Source of the DNA: 66-474 sp035249175
GTDB taxonomy: Bacteria > Pseudomonadota > Gammaproteobacteria > Xanthomonadales > Rhodanobacteraceae
Length of the DNA stretch: 14,680 nucleotides
NCBI GenBank assembly: GCA_035249175.1
Contig: DATFGT010000115.1
Span: 1-14,680, forward strand
Direction: 5' to 3'
In this document: positions 5,838 to 13,107 of the stretch, in pieces
How the letters are laid out: the number at the start of each line of letters is the position of its first letter
Numbering within the stretch: position 1 is the first letter of the stretch
Notes under the pieces: generated by a model
Database searches by the model: none
Seen by the model: only the letters and a program-made list of their open reading frames with translations
What the model was told of the DNA's origin: nothing
Made by a program: the position numbers and the translations under genes

Positions 5838-6578
5838 ATGATCCCGACCCGCCATCCGCTTCGCCGGCTGCTTCCCGCGTTGTCCGTGTCGCTTGCGTTC
5901 GCGTTCTTGCCGGCTCGGGCGGCGCCGCCCGAGCCGGCCTCGGCGTCATCGGCGGCTTCCACGGCAGCGCCTGCGCATCCGCAGGTTGAAATCAAGACTT
6001 CGCAAGGCGATTTCGTGATCGAGCTGTTCCCCGACAAGGCCCCCAAGACCGTCGCCAATTTCCTGCAGTACGTAAAGGATGGTTTCTACGACGGGACTGT
6101 CTTCCATCGGGTGATCCCGGGTTACCTGGTGCAAGGCGGGCTGTACACGCGCGAGCTGCGGCCCAAGCGCACGCTGCCCCCGATTCCCGACGAAGCCAAC
6201 AACGGGCTATCCAACTTGCGCGGCACCGTGGCCGCCGCGCGCGGTCCCGATCCCGACTCGGCGACCGCGCAATTCTTCATCAACGTGGTGGACAACCCGC
6301 GCCTCGACTACGTGGGCAACCAAAGCGGCATGACCTGGGGCTACGCAGTGTTCGGCAAGATCGTGAAGGGCATGGACGTGGTGGACAAGATCGACAACTT
6401 GCCGACCGGTCCGCAAGGTCCATTCATCGGCGACGTGCCGCGCCCGCTGGTGGTGATCGAAAGCGCGAAGCTGATCGGCGAAGCCGCGCATCCGATCGAA
6501 GAGCCGGTGTCGCCGGTCACAGGGCAGGCGCCCGCCTCCGCGCCCGCCGCGAAGAAAAAGCCCGCCACAAAACACTGA
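5838..6578 (+). CDS. Exported cyclophilin-type peptidyl-prolyl cis-trans isomerase
   Basis: This 246-aa cyclophilin speeds cis-trans isomerisation at proline during protein folding. Residues 1-28 form a signal peptide (MIPTRHPLRR, hydrophobic core, LPARA), so it should act in the periplasm. An Ala/Ser/Pro linker runs to about 48, and the cyclophilin domain covers about 49-217. Catalytic features are F89-H90-R91 (FHRVIPGYLVQGG), DPDSATAQFFINV with Q145, and W167-GYAVFGKIVKGMDVVDKI nearby. A short Lys-rich tail (KKKPATKH) ends the protein. The ATG at 5838 places the signal peptide at the N-terminus; an in-frame upstream start at 5772 would bury it. It lies 3 nt before lpxH. In E. coli the gene just before lpxH is ppiB, which is cytoplasmic, so this is a secreted form at the same locus. 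PpiA-like function is likely. Confidence 0.9.
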   Translation: MIPTRHPLRRLLPALSVSLAFAFLPARAAPPEPASASSAASTAAPAHPQVEIKTSQGDFVIELFPDKAPKTVANFLQYVKDGFYDGTVFHRVIPGYLVQGGLYTRELRPKRTLPPIPDEANNGLSNLRGTVAAARGPDPDSATAQFFINVVDNPRLDYVGNQSGMTWGYAVFGKIVKGMDVVDKIDNLPTGPQGPFIGDVPRPLVVIESAKLIGEAAHPIEEPVSPVTGQAPASAPAAKKKPATKH

Positions 6579-6581
6579 ACA

Positions 6582-7304
6582 GTGGTGACCTTATTCGTCT
6601 CCGACTTGCACCTCGACGACGCGCGCCCGCACATCGTCGAAGACTTTGAGCGCTTCTGTGCCGGTGAAGCACGCACGGCCGACGCGCTCTACATCCTGGG
6701 CGATCTGTTCGAGGCTTACATCGGCGACGATGACGACGCCGCGTTGAACGCGCGCATCGCTCGCGCACTGCAGGGCATTGGCGCCGCCGGCGTGCCGGTG
6801 CATTTCATCGTCGGCAATCGCGATTTCCTGTTGGGCGAGGGCTATGCGCGCCGCTGCGGCATGGACCTTCTGGACGACGGTACCGTCGTCGACCTGTACG
6901 GCGCGCCCACGCTTATCCTGCATGGCGACGTGCTGTGCACCGATGACACGGCGTACCTCGCGTTTCGGCAACAGGTACGCGATCCCGCGTGGCAGGCCGC
7001 GTTCTGCACGCGCCCGCTGGCCGAGCGTCGCGCGTTCGCGGCGCAGGCGCGTGACGCCAGCCGCGCGCATGCCGCGCAAACAGACATGGCGATCATGGAC
7101 GTCAATCAGGCCGCAGTCGAATGCGCGCTGCGCCAAGCCGGCGTCACACGGATGATCCACGGTCATACCCATCGCCCCGCCATCCATGATTTCACGCTGG
7201 ACGGGAAGTCCGCGCAACGCATCGTGCTGGGCGACTGGTACGAGCAGGGTTCGATGTTGCGGGTGACGCCACATGTCGTTGAGCTGCGCGCGCTATCGGG
7301 CTGA
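6582..7304 (+). CDS. lpxH: UDP-2,3-diacylglucosamine diphosphatase
   Basis: LpxH hydrolyses UDP-2,3-diacylglucosamine to lipid X and UMP at the cytosolic face of the inner membrane, the fourth step of lipid A synthesis. The 240-aa protein has the complete metallophosphoesterase ligand set: D8 and H10 (SDLHL), D41 (LGDLFE), N79 and R80 (VGNRD), H114 (LHGD), and H192/H194/H196 (IHGHTHRP). The length equals E. coli LpxH. The start is GTG at 6582, or GTG at 6585 directly after it. Both lie within 7 nt of the cyclophilin stop and lack a strong Shine-Dalgarno, suggesting translational coupling. It likely shares a transcript with the cyclophilin gene and ends at the REP-like hairpins. Confidence 0.96.
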   Translation: MVTLFVSDLHLDDARPHIVEDFERFCAGEARTADALYILGDLFEAYIGDDDDAALNARIARALQGIGAAGVPVHFIVGNRDFLLGEGYARRCGMDLLDDGTVVDLYGAPTLILHGDVLCTDDTAYLAFRQQVRDPAWQAAFCTRPLAERRAFAAQARDASRAHAAQTDMAIMDVNQAAVECALRQAGVTRMIHGHTHRPAIHDFTLDGKSAQRIVLGDWYEQGSMLRVTPHVVELRALSG

Positions 7305-7326
7305 CCAGCGAGATACTTGTTTGTTC

Positions 7327-7406
7327 GTCATCCCGGCGCAGGCCGGGATCCAGTGTCTTGGCTCACCATCCATGACAGTGGATTCCGGCCAATCCATGGC
7401 CGGAAT
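7327..7406. repeat. REP-like pair of hairpins between convergent lpxH and radA
   Basis: The first element has ATCCCGGC (7330-7337) and GCCGGGAT (7342-7349), an 8-bp stem with a 4-nt loop, within GTCATCCCGGCGCAGGCCGG. The second has ATTCCGGCC (7382-7390) and GGCCGGAAT (7398-7406), a 9-bp stem with a 7-nt loop. This resembles the dispersed extragenic palindromes common in Xanthomonadales, here as a two-unit element. It fills the 107-nt gap between the stop codons of converging genes and may serve as a bidirectional 3'-end or termination structure. Confidence 0.75.
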
Positions 7407-7411
7407 GCCGA

Positions 7412-8791
7412 TCAGCCACCCGCCGCCTCGATCGCCTCGCGCAGACGCTCCACGCCGATCACTTCCATGTCACCGATGCGCACGGATTTCTTCGGCGCGT
7501 TCGCCTGCGGCACGATCGCACGACGGAAGCCGTGGTGCGCGGCCTCTTTCAAACGTTCCTCGCCGTTCGGCACCGGGCGCACCTCGCCGGACAAACCGAC
7601 TTCGCCGAAGGCCACGGTTTTTTCCGGCAACGCGCGATCGCGAAAACTCGACAGCACTGCCAACAGCACCGGCAGGTCGGCCGCCGTTTCCTGCACGCGG
7701 ATGCCGCCGACCACGTTGATGAACACGTCCTGGTCGAATACCGCCGCGCCGCCGTGGCGATGCAGCACCGCCAGCAGCATCGCCAACCGGTTTTGTTCGA
7801 GACCCAACGCCACGCGGCGCGGGTTGCCGAGGTTCGATTGATCGACCAGCGCCTGCACTTCCACCAGCAACGGGCGCGTGCCTTCGCGGGTCACCATCAC
7901 CGTGCTGCCGGGCGTCGCGCCCTGATGTGCGGACAGGAAAATCGCGGACGGATTCGGCACCTCGCGCAGGCCTTTGTCGCCCATCGCGAACACGCCGAGT
8001 TCGTTGACCGCGCCGAAGCGGTTCTTGAACGCGCGCAACACCCGAAAGCGCGAGCCCACCTCGCCCTCGAAATACAGCACCGCATCCACCATGTGCTCGA
8101 GGACGCGCGGGCCGGCGATGCCGCCCTCCTTGGTCACGTGGCCCACGAGGAACACCGACGTGCCGATCTGTTTGGCAAAGCGCACCAATCGCGCGGCCGA
8201 TTCGCGCACCTGCGACACCGAGCCGGGCGCCGCCGGCAGGGTTTCGGTCCAAATGGTCTGGATGGAGTCGATCACCAGCACACGCGGTTTTTCCGCCATC
8301 GCGTGTTCGAGGATCCGTTCGACGCAGGTTTCCGCGAGCGCCCGCAAAGGCGCGAGTTCCAGACCCAGCCGATGGCCACGCGCCGCGATCTGCGCCAGCG
8401 ATTCCTCGCCGCTCACGTACAGGCCGGGCAGCCGTTCACCCAGGGCGGCCAGTGTCTGCAGCAGCAACGTTGATTTGCCGATGCCGGGATCGCCGCCCAC
8501 CAGCACCACCGAGCCTTCGACCAGCCCGCCCCCCAGCACACGATCGAGCTCACCGATTCGCACCAGATGGCGTTGCTCGAGTTCGCCCGCCACGGATGCC
8601 AAGGGCTGCACCTTCGCGACCTCCGCGCCGGCATAGCCGACCCGCCGCGATGCGTGCGCGGCATCTTTCGCCGGCTGCACCACAAACGCGGACAACGTGT
8701 CCCACGCGCCGCACGACTCGCACTGGCCCTGCCACTTCGGGTACTCTGCGCCGCAATCGGAACACACGTAAGCGGTCTTTGCCTTGGCCAT
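7412..8791 (-). CDS. radA: DNA repair protein RadA (Sms)
   Basis: RadA is a RecA-like ATPase and DNA translocase that promotes branch migration during recombinational repair. The 459-aa protein has the N-terminal C4 zinc finger (C10, C13, C24, C27 in CSDCGAEYPKW...CESCGAW). It has Walker A GGDPGIGKST (99-108, K106), Walker B VLVIDSIQTI (171-180), the RadA-specific KNRFG motif (256-260), and a C-terminal Lon-like domain to residue 459. Length matches E. coli RadA (460). The ATG at 8791 is fixed by the zinc finger and overlaps the TAA stop of alr by one base (TAATG), so the two are translationally coupled. An open frame continues upstream to 9343 but is antisense-like sequence inside alr. Confidence 0.97.
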   Translation of the reverse strand: MAKAKTAYVCSDCGAEYPKWQGQCESCGAWDTLSAFVVQPAKDAAHASRRVGYAGAEVAKVQPLASVAGELEQRHLVRIGELDRVLGGGLVEGSVVLVGGDPGIGKSTLLLQTLAALGERLPGLYVSGEESLAQIAARGHRLGLELAPLRALAETCVERILEHAMAEKPRVLVIDSIQTIWTETLPAAPGSVSQVRESAARLVRFAKQIGTSVFLVGHVTKEGGIAGPRVLEHMVDAVLYFEGEVGSRFRVLRAFKNRFGAVNELGVFAMGDKGLREVPNPSAIFLSAHQGATPGSTVMVTREGTRPLLVEVQALVDQSNLGNPRRVALGLEQNRLAMLLAVLHRHGGAAVFDQDVFINVVGGIRVQETAADLPVLLAVLSSFRDRALPEKTVAFGEVGLSGEVRPVPNGEERLKEAAHHGFRRAIVPQANAPKKSVRIGDMEVIGVERLREAIEAAGG

Positions 8792-9873
8792 TACGCACCA
8801 TCCTCCGCAAACAACACGCGCCGCGTGACGCCACAGGTGAGTTCGTAGGCAATGGTGCCGGCGTGGTCTGCGATCACTTCGGCCGGCAGTTGCGGACCCC
8901 ACAACGTCACCCCGTCGCCGACTTTCGCATCCGGCGCATTGCGCAAATCGAGTGTCAGCAGATCCATCGACACGCGACCGATCACCTCGGCAGGCGCATT
9001 GCCGACCCGCACCGGCGTGCCGGAACGTGCGCTGCGCGGATAGCCGTCGCCGTAGCCGATCGCGGCGACGCCGACGCGCATGTCTTCCGGGCATTCCCAC
9101 GTGGCGCCATAGCCCACTCGCTCGCCCCGCCCGATGCGATTGATGGCGAGCAGACGCGTGGTCAGCGTCATCGCGGGCGCAAAACCGAAATCCACGCCGG
9201 TGCTGGCTTTGGTGACCGACAAGCCGTACAACAGTCCACCGACGCGCACCCAGTTTCCATGCGCAGTCGGCCAACCCAGCAGCCCTGCGGAATTGGACAA
9301 CGCGCGTTCGCCGGGCAAGTCTTTTGTCGCGTCGAGGAAACATCGCGTCTGGCGCGCGGTGAGGTCGTTGTCGAATTCATCCGACGACGCGAAGTGCGTC
9401 ATCAGCACGACGGAAGGATCGACGGCAGGCAGCGCACGCAATCGCGCATACACTTCGCGCCCGCGTTCCGGCGCAAACCCCAACCGATGCATGCCGGTGT
9501 CGAGGTTCAACCATACCTTCAGCGGATCGCCGCTGCGTTCGGCTTCCAGCATCGCCAGTTGCGATTCATGGTGGATCACGGCTTCCAGCTGCAACCGGCG
9601 CATCTCGGCGAGGTCGCCGGCTGCGTCGGGGCCGGACAACACCACGATCCGCTGACGGTGTCCGGCTGCGCGCAGCCGCAAGCCATCGGCGATCGACGCC
9701 ACGCCGAAGGCGTCGGCGGCCGCCAACGCGCGCGCGCAACGTTCGAGGCCGTGACCGTAGGCGTCGGCTTTGACCACCGCCATCACCTTCGCACCCTCGG
9801 CCAGCGTGCGGACCCGCGCCAGGTTGGCGCGCAGCGCGTCGAGGTGGATCGTCGCGGTGGCGGAGCGGCTCAA
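8791..9873 (-). CDS. alr: Alanine racemase (TTG start)
   Basis: Alr is a PLP enzyme interconverting L- and D-alanine in the cytosol, supplying D-Ala for peptidoglycan. The 360-aa protein has the PLP lysine K35 in VVKADAYGHG, the conserved segment NLDTGMHRLGF with its Arg, the catalytic tyrosine in VGYGATW, and the C-terminal beta-domain motif IGRVSMDLLTLDL. The start is TTG at 9873: GGAG within the last codons of dnaB (ATG GAG TGA) lies 7 nt upstream, and the product then begins MSRSATATIHLDALRANL, the normal Alr N-terminus. The gap to the dnaB stop is 4 nt and the 3' end overlaps radA by 1 nt, so dnaB, alr and radA form a tightly coupled unit. Confidence 0.97.
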   Translation of the reverse strand: MSRSATATIHLDALRANLARVRTLAEGAKVMAVVKADAYGHGLERCARALAAADAFGVASIADGLRLRAAGHRQRIVVLSGPDAAGDLAEMRRLQLEAVIHHESQLAMLEAERSGDPLKVWLNLDTGMHRLGFAPERGREVYARLRALPAVDPSVVLMTHFASSDEFDNDLTARQTRCFLDATKDLPGERALSNSAGLLGWPTAHGNWVRVGGLLYGLSVTKASTGVDFGFAPAMTLTTRLLAINRIGRGERVGYGATWECPEDMRVGVAAIGYGDGYPRSARSGTPVRVGNAPAEVIGRVSMDLLTLDLRNAPDAKVGDGVTLWGPQLPAEVIADHAGTIAYELTCGVTRRVLFAEDGA

Positions 9874-9877
9874 AGGC

Positions 9878-11269
9878 TCACTCCATGCTGCCTATGTACG
9901 CCTCGGGCGCGTAATTCTCGAACTTGGTGTACTGGCCGAGGAAGGTCAGCTTGATGGTATCAATGGGGCCGTTGCGTTGCTTGCCGATGATGATTTCGGC
10001 GATGCCCTTGTGGTTGGTTTCCTTGTTGTAGACCTCGTCGCGGTAGATGAACAGGATCAAGTCGGCATCCTGTTCGATCGCACCCGATTCGCGCAGGTCA
10101 CTCATGACCGGGCGCTTGTCGTTGCGTTGTTCCAGCGCGCGGTTCAACTGCGACAGCGCGATCACCGGCACGTCCAGTTCCTTGGCCATCGCTTTCAGGT
10201 TGCGCGAGATTTCGGAAATTTCCGTGGCGCGGTTTTCCTTGTTGCCGGGCACCTGCATCAACTGCAGGTAATCGATCACAACCAAGCCGAGCCCATGCTC
10301 GCGCATCATGCGGCGTGCACGCGAACGCAGTTCGCCGGGCGAAAGCGCAGGCGTGTCATCGATGAAGATTTTCGATTCCGAAAGCAATGATGCGGCCTGG
10401 CTGACGCGCGGCCACTCCTCTTCGGCGAGTTCACCCGAGCGCAAATCCTTCTGGTTGATGCGCCCCATCGACGAGATTAACCGGAACGCCAATTGCGAGG
10501 CCGACATTTCCATCGAGAACACCAGCACCGGCTGCTTGGCGCGCATCGCGACGGCCTCGGCGATGTTGAGCGCGAACGCGGTCTTGCCCATCGATGGACG
10601 GCCGGCCACGATCACCAGATCCTGTCGCTGCATGCCGGAGGTCAGGTCGTCCAGGTCCTTGAAGCCGGTGGTGAGCCCGTTCAACTGGCCGCGGTTGGCG
10701 TAGCGCTGCGCCAACAGTTCCACGGCTTCCTTCACCGACTGCCGCACCGGGATGACCTGCTTGCGCCCCCGTGCACCGGCCTCGGCAATCTTGAACACCC
10801 GTTGCTCGGCGGCTTCCAGGATTTCCGGGGTGTTGCGGCCTTCCGGATTGAACCCGTCGCCCGCGATCTGGGTGCCGGCTTCGATGAGTTTGCGCAACAC
10901 CGCCTTGTCGCGAACGATGTCGGCGTAAGCCGCAATGTTGGCCGCGCTGGGCGTGTTGTTCGCGAGTTCCGCGAGGTAGGCGACGCCGCCGATGTTGGTG
11001 GTCTCGCCGTGACGTTCGAACCACTCGCCCAGCGTCACCGCATCGCACGGCTTGCCGGCCATCGCGAGTTCGCCGATGGCGCGGAAGATCAGGCGGTGGT
11101 CGCGGCGATAGAAATCTTCCTCGACCACGCGGTCGGCGACTTGGTCCCAGGCCTCGCCGACCAGCATCAGGCCGCCCAGCACCGACTGCTCGGCCTCGAT
11201 GGAATGCGGCGGTACCCGCAGCACGTCGACGCGCGGCGAAGACTTGAGTTCCGGCAGAACGGCGCTCAT
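9878..11269 (-). CDS. dnaB: Replicative DNA helicase DnaB
   Basis: DnaB is the hexameric 5'-3' helicase that unwinds DNA at the replication fork and recruits primase. The 463-aa protein has the N-terminal helical domain beginning VPPHSIEAEQSVLGGLML. The RecA-like C-terminal domain has Walker A GRPSMGKT (223-230, K229), the LVVIDYLQLM Walker B region, and the DnaB signature ending ENRATEISEISRNLKAMAKE. Length fits (E. coli 471). ATG at 11269 gives the usual short N-terminal tail. A TTG at 11296 would add nine residues with no better ribosome binding site, and neither has a clear Shine-Dalgarno. No rpsF-rpsR-rplI cluster precedes it, which is the frequent proteobacterial arrangement; a dehydrogenase gene lies 359 nt upstream instead. 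Confidence 0.97.
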   Translation of the reverse strand: MSAVLPELKSSPRVDVLRVPPHSIEAEQSVLGGLMLVGEAWDQVADRVVEEDFYRRDHRLIFRAIGELAMAGKPCDAVTLGEWFERHGETTNIGGVAYLAELANNTPSAANIAAYADIVRDKAVLRKLIEAGTQIAGDGFNPEGRNTPEILEAAEQRVFKIAEAGARGRKQVIPVRQSVKEAVELLAQRYANRGQLNGLTTGFKDLDDLTSGMQRQDLVIVAGRPSMGKTAFALNIAEAVAMRAKQPVLVFSMEMSASQLAFRLISSMGRINQKDLRSGELAEEEWPRVSQAASLLSESKIFIDDTPALSPGELRSRARRMMREHGLGLVVIDYLQLMQVPGNKENRATEISEISRNLKAMAKELDVPVIALSQLNRALEQRNDKRPVMSDLRESGAIEQDADLILFIYRDEVYNKETNHKGIAEIIIGKQRNGPIDTIKLTFLGQYTKFENYAPEAYIGSME

Positions 11270-11317
11270 GGAAATGTAGGTACTGGAAGGGTGCAAACGG
11301 CTCTGGTCATGTCGAGG

Positions 11318-11323
11318 ATGATA
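11318..11323 (-). promoter_or_regulatory. Possible -10 element (TATCAT) for dnaB
   Basis: On the minus strand TATCAT lies 48 nt upstream of the dnaB ATG. No convincing -35 hexamer is found 16-18 nt further upstream. The perfect DnaA box lies about 60 nt upstream of this hexamer. Confidence 0.3.
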
Positions 11324-11381
11324 GGGCGGTGTCTCATGCCGCGCGATACATCAACATCCGGGAATAAAACGTCGCACAGGC

Positions 11382-11390
11382 TGTGGATAA
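11382..11390 (-). promoter_or_regulatory. Perfect DnaA box upstream of dnaB
   Basis: The minus strand reads TTATCCACA, the high-affinity DnaA box. It is 113 nt upstream of the dnaB start, inside the non-coding gap. I see only one perfect box and no AT-rich unwinding element or cluster, so it is better read as a regulatory site or DnaA-titration site than as an origin. Confidence 0.6.
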
Positions 11391-11628
11391 GCTGTGAGGT
11401 TCCCGTGGTCAACTTGCCGAGAAGACTGCAGAACCGTCGCGAGCGATGGCAGCGCCATCCATGACCAAAAAACACTCCGTGATCGCCGGAACGGAGGAAG
11501 CGGAGCGTACAGCCAGTACGGGAGCATTCCGAGCAACGCCTGCAGGATGCCGGTTTGAACCGCCGCAGGCGGCCCGCAGGGCGAGCCACCTGGACGTGGC
11601 GAGTGGCGCAGCAGGTTGTGCAGCCTTC

Positions 11629-12885
11629 TTACAACCCGAAGCGCGCGGGCGAATACGCCATCGCATCCAGCACCGGCGGTTCACCCGCGATCAACGAGAC
11701 GACCAGTTCCGCGGTCGCGGCGCTCATGCTCACGCCGAGCATGCCGTGGCCGGTGGCCAGCATCAGGTTGTGCCAGCGATTCACAGGCCCGATCAGCGGA
11801 GTTTCGTCCACGCACATTGGCCGCCAGCCCCACCATTCTTCGCGCAACTCCGCACCCACCGGTGCACGCAGATACGCGGCGGCGCCGCGCCGCAGCGCAT
11901 CCAACCGCGTGCGGTTGAGGCGTTCGTCGTAACCCGAGAACTCCATCGTGCTGCCGAGCCGATAGCCCGAACCCCATGCGGTGACGCACACGCTGGGTTC
12001 GCGTAATACCAGTGCGCGGCGCGGACACGGATCGGGGCGCGACATCGTGATCGAATAGCCTTTGCCGGGCTGGATCGGCACCTGCAGATCCAGCATGGAC
12101 GCGACGCGTGGCGTCCATGCGCCCAGCGCCATCACGATGCGCTCGCCCGAAAAATCGCCGTGCGTAGTACGCACGGCGTCGACACGGCCGTCCGCGCAAC
12201 GAAAGCCTTGCACCGCCGCGCCGGTCTCGATGGTGCCGCCCTGTTCGCGCAGCCGCCGCGCAAGTCCCTCGACCAGCAGGTCGGGGCGCAGTTGCGCATC
12301 ATCGGTATGCAGGACTCCGCCCACCACGCCCGGCAGCAGCGAAGGCTCCATCTGCTCGACCTCGGCGCCGCCCAAGGCTGTTGCCGCAATGCCCAATCGA
12401 TGCAGCCATTCGATCTCCGGCCGATCGTGTTCCAGTGTGCGCCGATCGCGATAGACGTACAGATTGCCCGCGGGCGCGTATTCACAGTCGATGCCTTCCT
12501 CCACCAGTACGCGCGGCAGCAGGGTCCATGATCGCTTGAGGATCGCCGCACGCACCAGCGCGGCGCGCTTGGCGAAACCGGGATTGCAGCGGCGCGCAAA
12601 ACCCAACAACCAGCGCCAGCGATCCCAGTCGGGGCGCGGGTTGACATACAACGGTGCATCGCGGCGCAGCATCCAGTGCAGCGCACGCCACGGCATGCCC
12701 GGCACCGTCAGGGGAATCGCGTGGCTGGGGGTGAGGGTGCCGCAATTGCCGTGCGATGCGCCGCAACCCGGCTGGCCGCGATCGATCACCCGCACCGAGG
12801 CGCCACGCCGGAGCAGCGTCAGCGCGCAGAACAGACCGATCACGCCGCCGCCCAGGATCAGAACGTCACTGCGTGCTTCACTCAT
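11629..12885 (-). CDS. FAD-dependent D-amino-acid dehydrogenase-like oxidoreductase (DAO family)
   Basis: The 418-aa protein belongs to the DadA-like branch of FAD-dependent amine oxidoreductases, which deaminate D-amino acids and pass electrons to the respiratory chain at the inner membrane. The N-terminal dinucleotide fold is clear: DVLILGGGVIGLFCALTLLR with G12, G14 and G17, and a second-strand acid in VRVIDRG. The block ASHGNCGTLTPSHAIPLTVP, the segment WMLRRDAPLYVNPRPDWD, and the C-terminal FAD loop with ATGHGMLGVSMS are typical of the D-amino-acid/D-hydroxyproline dehydrogenase subgroup. The substrate is not determined: D-alanine (DadA) and cis-D-hydroxyproline (LhpB type) are both possible, and no hydroxyproline-pathway neighbours are visible. 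The ATG at 12885 directly precedes the FAD fold. Its promoter predicts a leaderless mRNA. Confidence 0.85.
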   Translation of the reverse strand: MSEARSDVLILGGGVIGLFCALTLLRRGASVRVIDRGQPGCGASHGNCGTLTPSHAIPLTVPGMPWRALHWMLRRDAPLYVNPRPDWDRWRWLLGFARRCNPGFAKRAALVRAAILKRSWTLLPRVLVEEGIDCEYAPAGNLYVYRDRRTLEHDRPEIEWLHRLGIAATALGGAEVEQMEPSLLPGVVGGVLHTDDAQLRPDLLVEGLARRLREQGGTIETGAAVQGFRCADGRVDAVRTTHGDFSGERIVMALGAWTPRVASMLDLQVPIQPGKGYSITMSRPDPCPRRALVLREPSVCVTAWGSGYRLGSTMEFSGYDERLNRTRLDALRRGAAAYLRAPVGAELREEWWGWRPMCVDETPLIGPVNRWHNLMLATGHGMLGVSMSAATAELVVSLIAGEPPVLDAMAYSPARFGL

Positions 12886-12892
12886 TCGTACG

Positions 12893-12920
12893 ATTGTAGC
12901 GCCGCTGGCGCCATCGCCAA
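12893..12920 (-). promoter_or_regulatory. Sigma-70 promoter for the dehydrogenase-like gene, predicting a leaderless transcript
   Basis: On the minus strand TTGGCG (12920-12915) and TACAAT (12898-12893) are separated by 16 nt. The -10 differs from consensus at one base. Transcription would begin about 7 nt after the -10, at 12886 or 12885, which is the A of the ATG. No Shine-Dalgarno could then be present. Confidence 0.5.
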
Positions 12921-13062
12921 AACCATGCGCCCGCGCCGCTGGCCCCGCCCCGTCGCCTGGCTGTGGAAAACGCCCGTCGGGTCATGGAAAGCGCGGCCAA
13001 GCTTGGGGGGATCCCCGGAATCCGGCTCGGCTCGGCCATCTATTTCCGGCACCCCGTCACGG

Positions 13063-13080
13063 TTGGCATCATTCCTGCTT
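13063..13080 (+). promoter_or_regulatory. Sigma-54 (RpoN) type promoter
   Basis: TTGGCATCATTCCTGCTT matches the -24/-12 consensus (TTGGCAC, N5, TTGCTT). GG (13065-13066) and GC (13077-13078) are exactly 12 nt apart. The deviations are T for C after TTGGCA and C for T before TGC. The predicted start is near 13090, followed by AAGGGG (13095-13100) and ATG at 13108, so the site is well placed for the 96-aa gene. Confidence 0.5.
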
Positions 13081-13107
13081 GGGTATTCCTGCACAAGGGG
13101 AATCCAG

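Larger units (their letters stand above)
11270..11628. other. 359-nt gene-free gap between dnaB and the D-amino-acid dehydrogenase-like gene
   Basis: No credible gene is seen on either strand. The dnaB-proximal part holds a TATCAT -10-like hexamer on the minus strand (11323-11318) and a perfect DnaA box (11382-11390). The distal part is rich in short inverted repeats: GATGGC/GCCATC around 11445-11459, CGTAC/GTACG around 11506-11520, CGGTT/AACCG around 11551-11562, CCGCC/GGCGG around 11561-11573, and GGTTGT/ACAACC at 11614-11636, which spans the dehydrogenase stop. It may be a 3'-UTR structure or a dispersed intergenic repeat. Confidence 0.5.

Noticed and set aside
8792..9343. N-terminal extension of RadA by 184 residues
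   Set aside because: The extension lies wholly within alr in another frame. The RadA zinc finger starts at residue 10 from the ATG at 8791.
8452..9954. Plus-strand frame of 500 codons opposite radA and alr
   Set aside because: Composition is antisense-like (Arg, His, Ala, Pro) and both minus-strand genes are unambiguous.
11270..11440. Replication origin near dnaB because of the DnaA box
   Set aside because: A single perfect box with no cluster, no AT-rich unwinding region and no dnaA/dnaN/gidA neighbours does not make an origin.
11545..11580. Possible tRNA T-arm (GGTTTGAACC-like string)
   Set aside because: The string is a plain palindrome and no acceptor, D or anticodon arms can be built around it.
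12886..13107. Coding potential between the dehydrogenase-like gene and the 96-aa gene
   Set aside because: Open frames here only extend the 96-aa gene upstream or run antisense. None has a good start, and the stretch is better explained by promoters on both strands.
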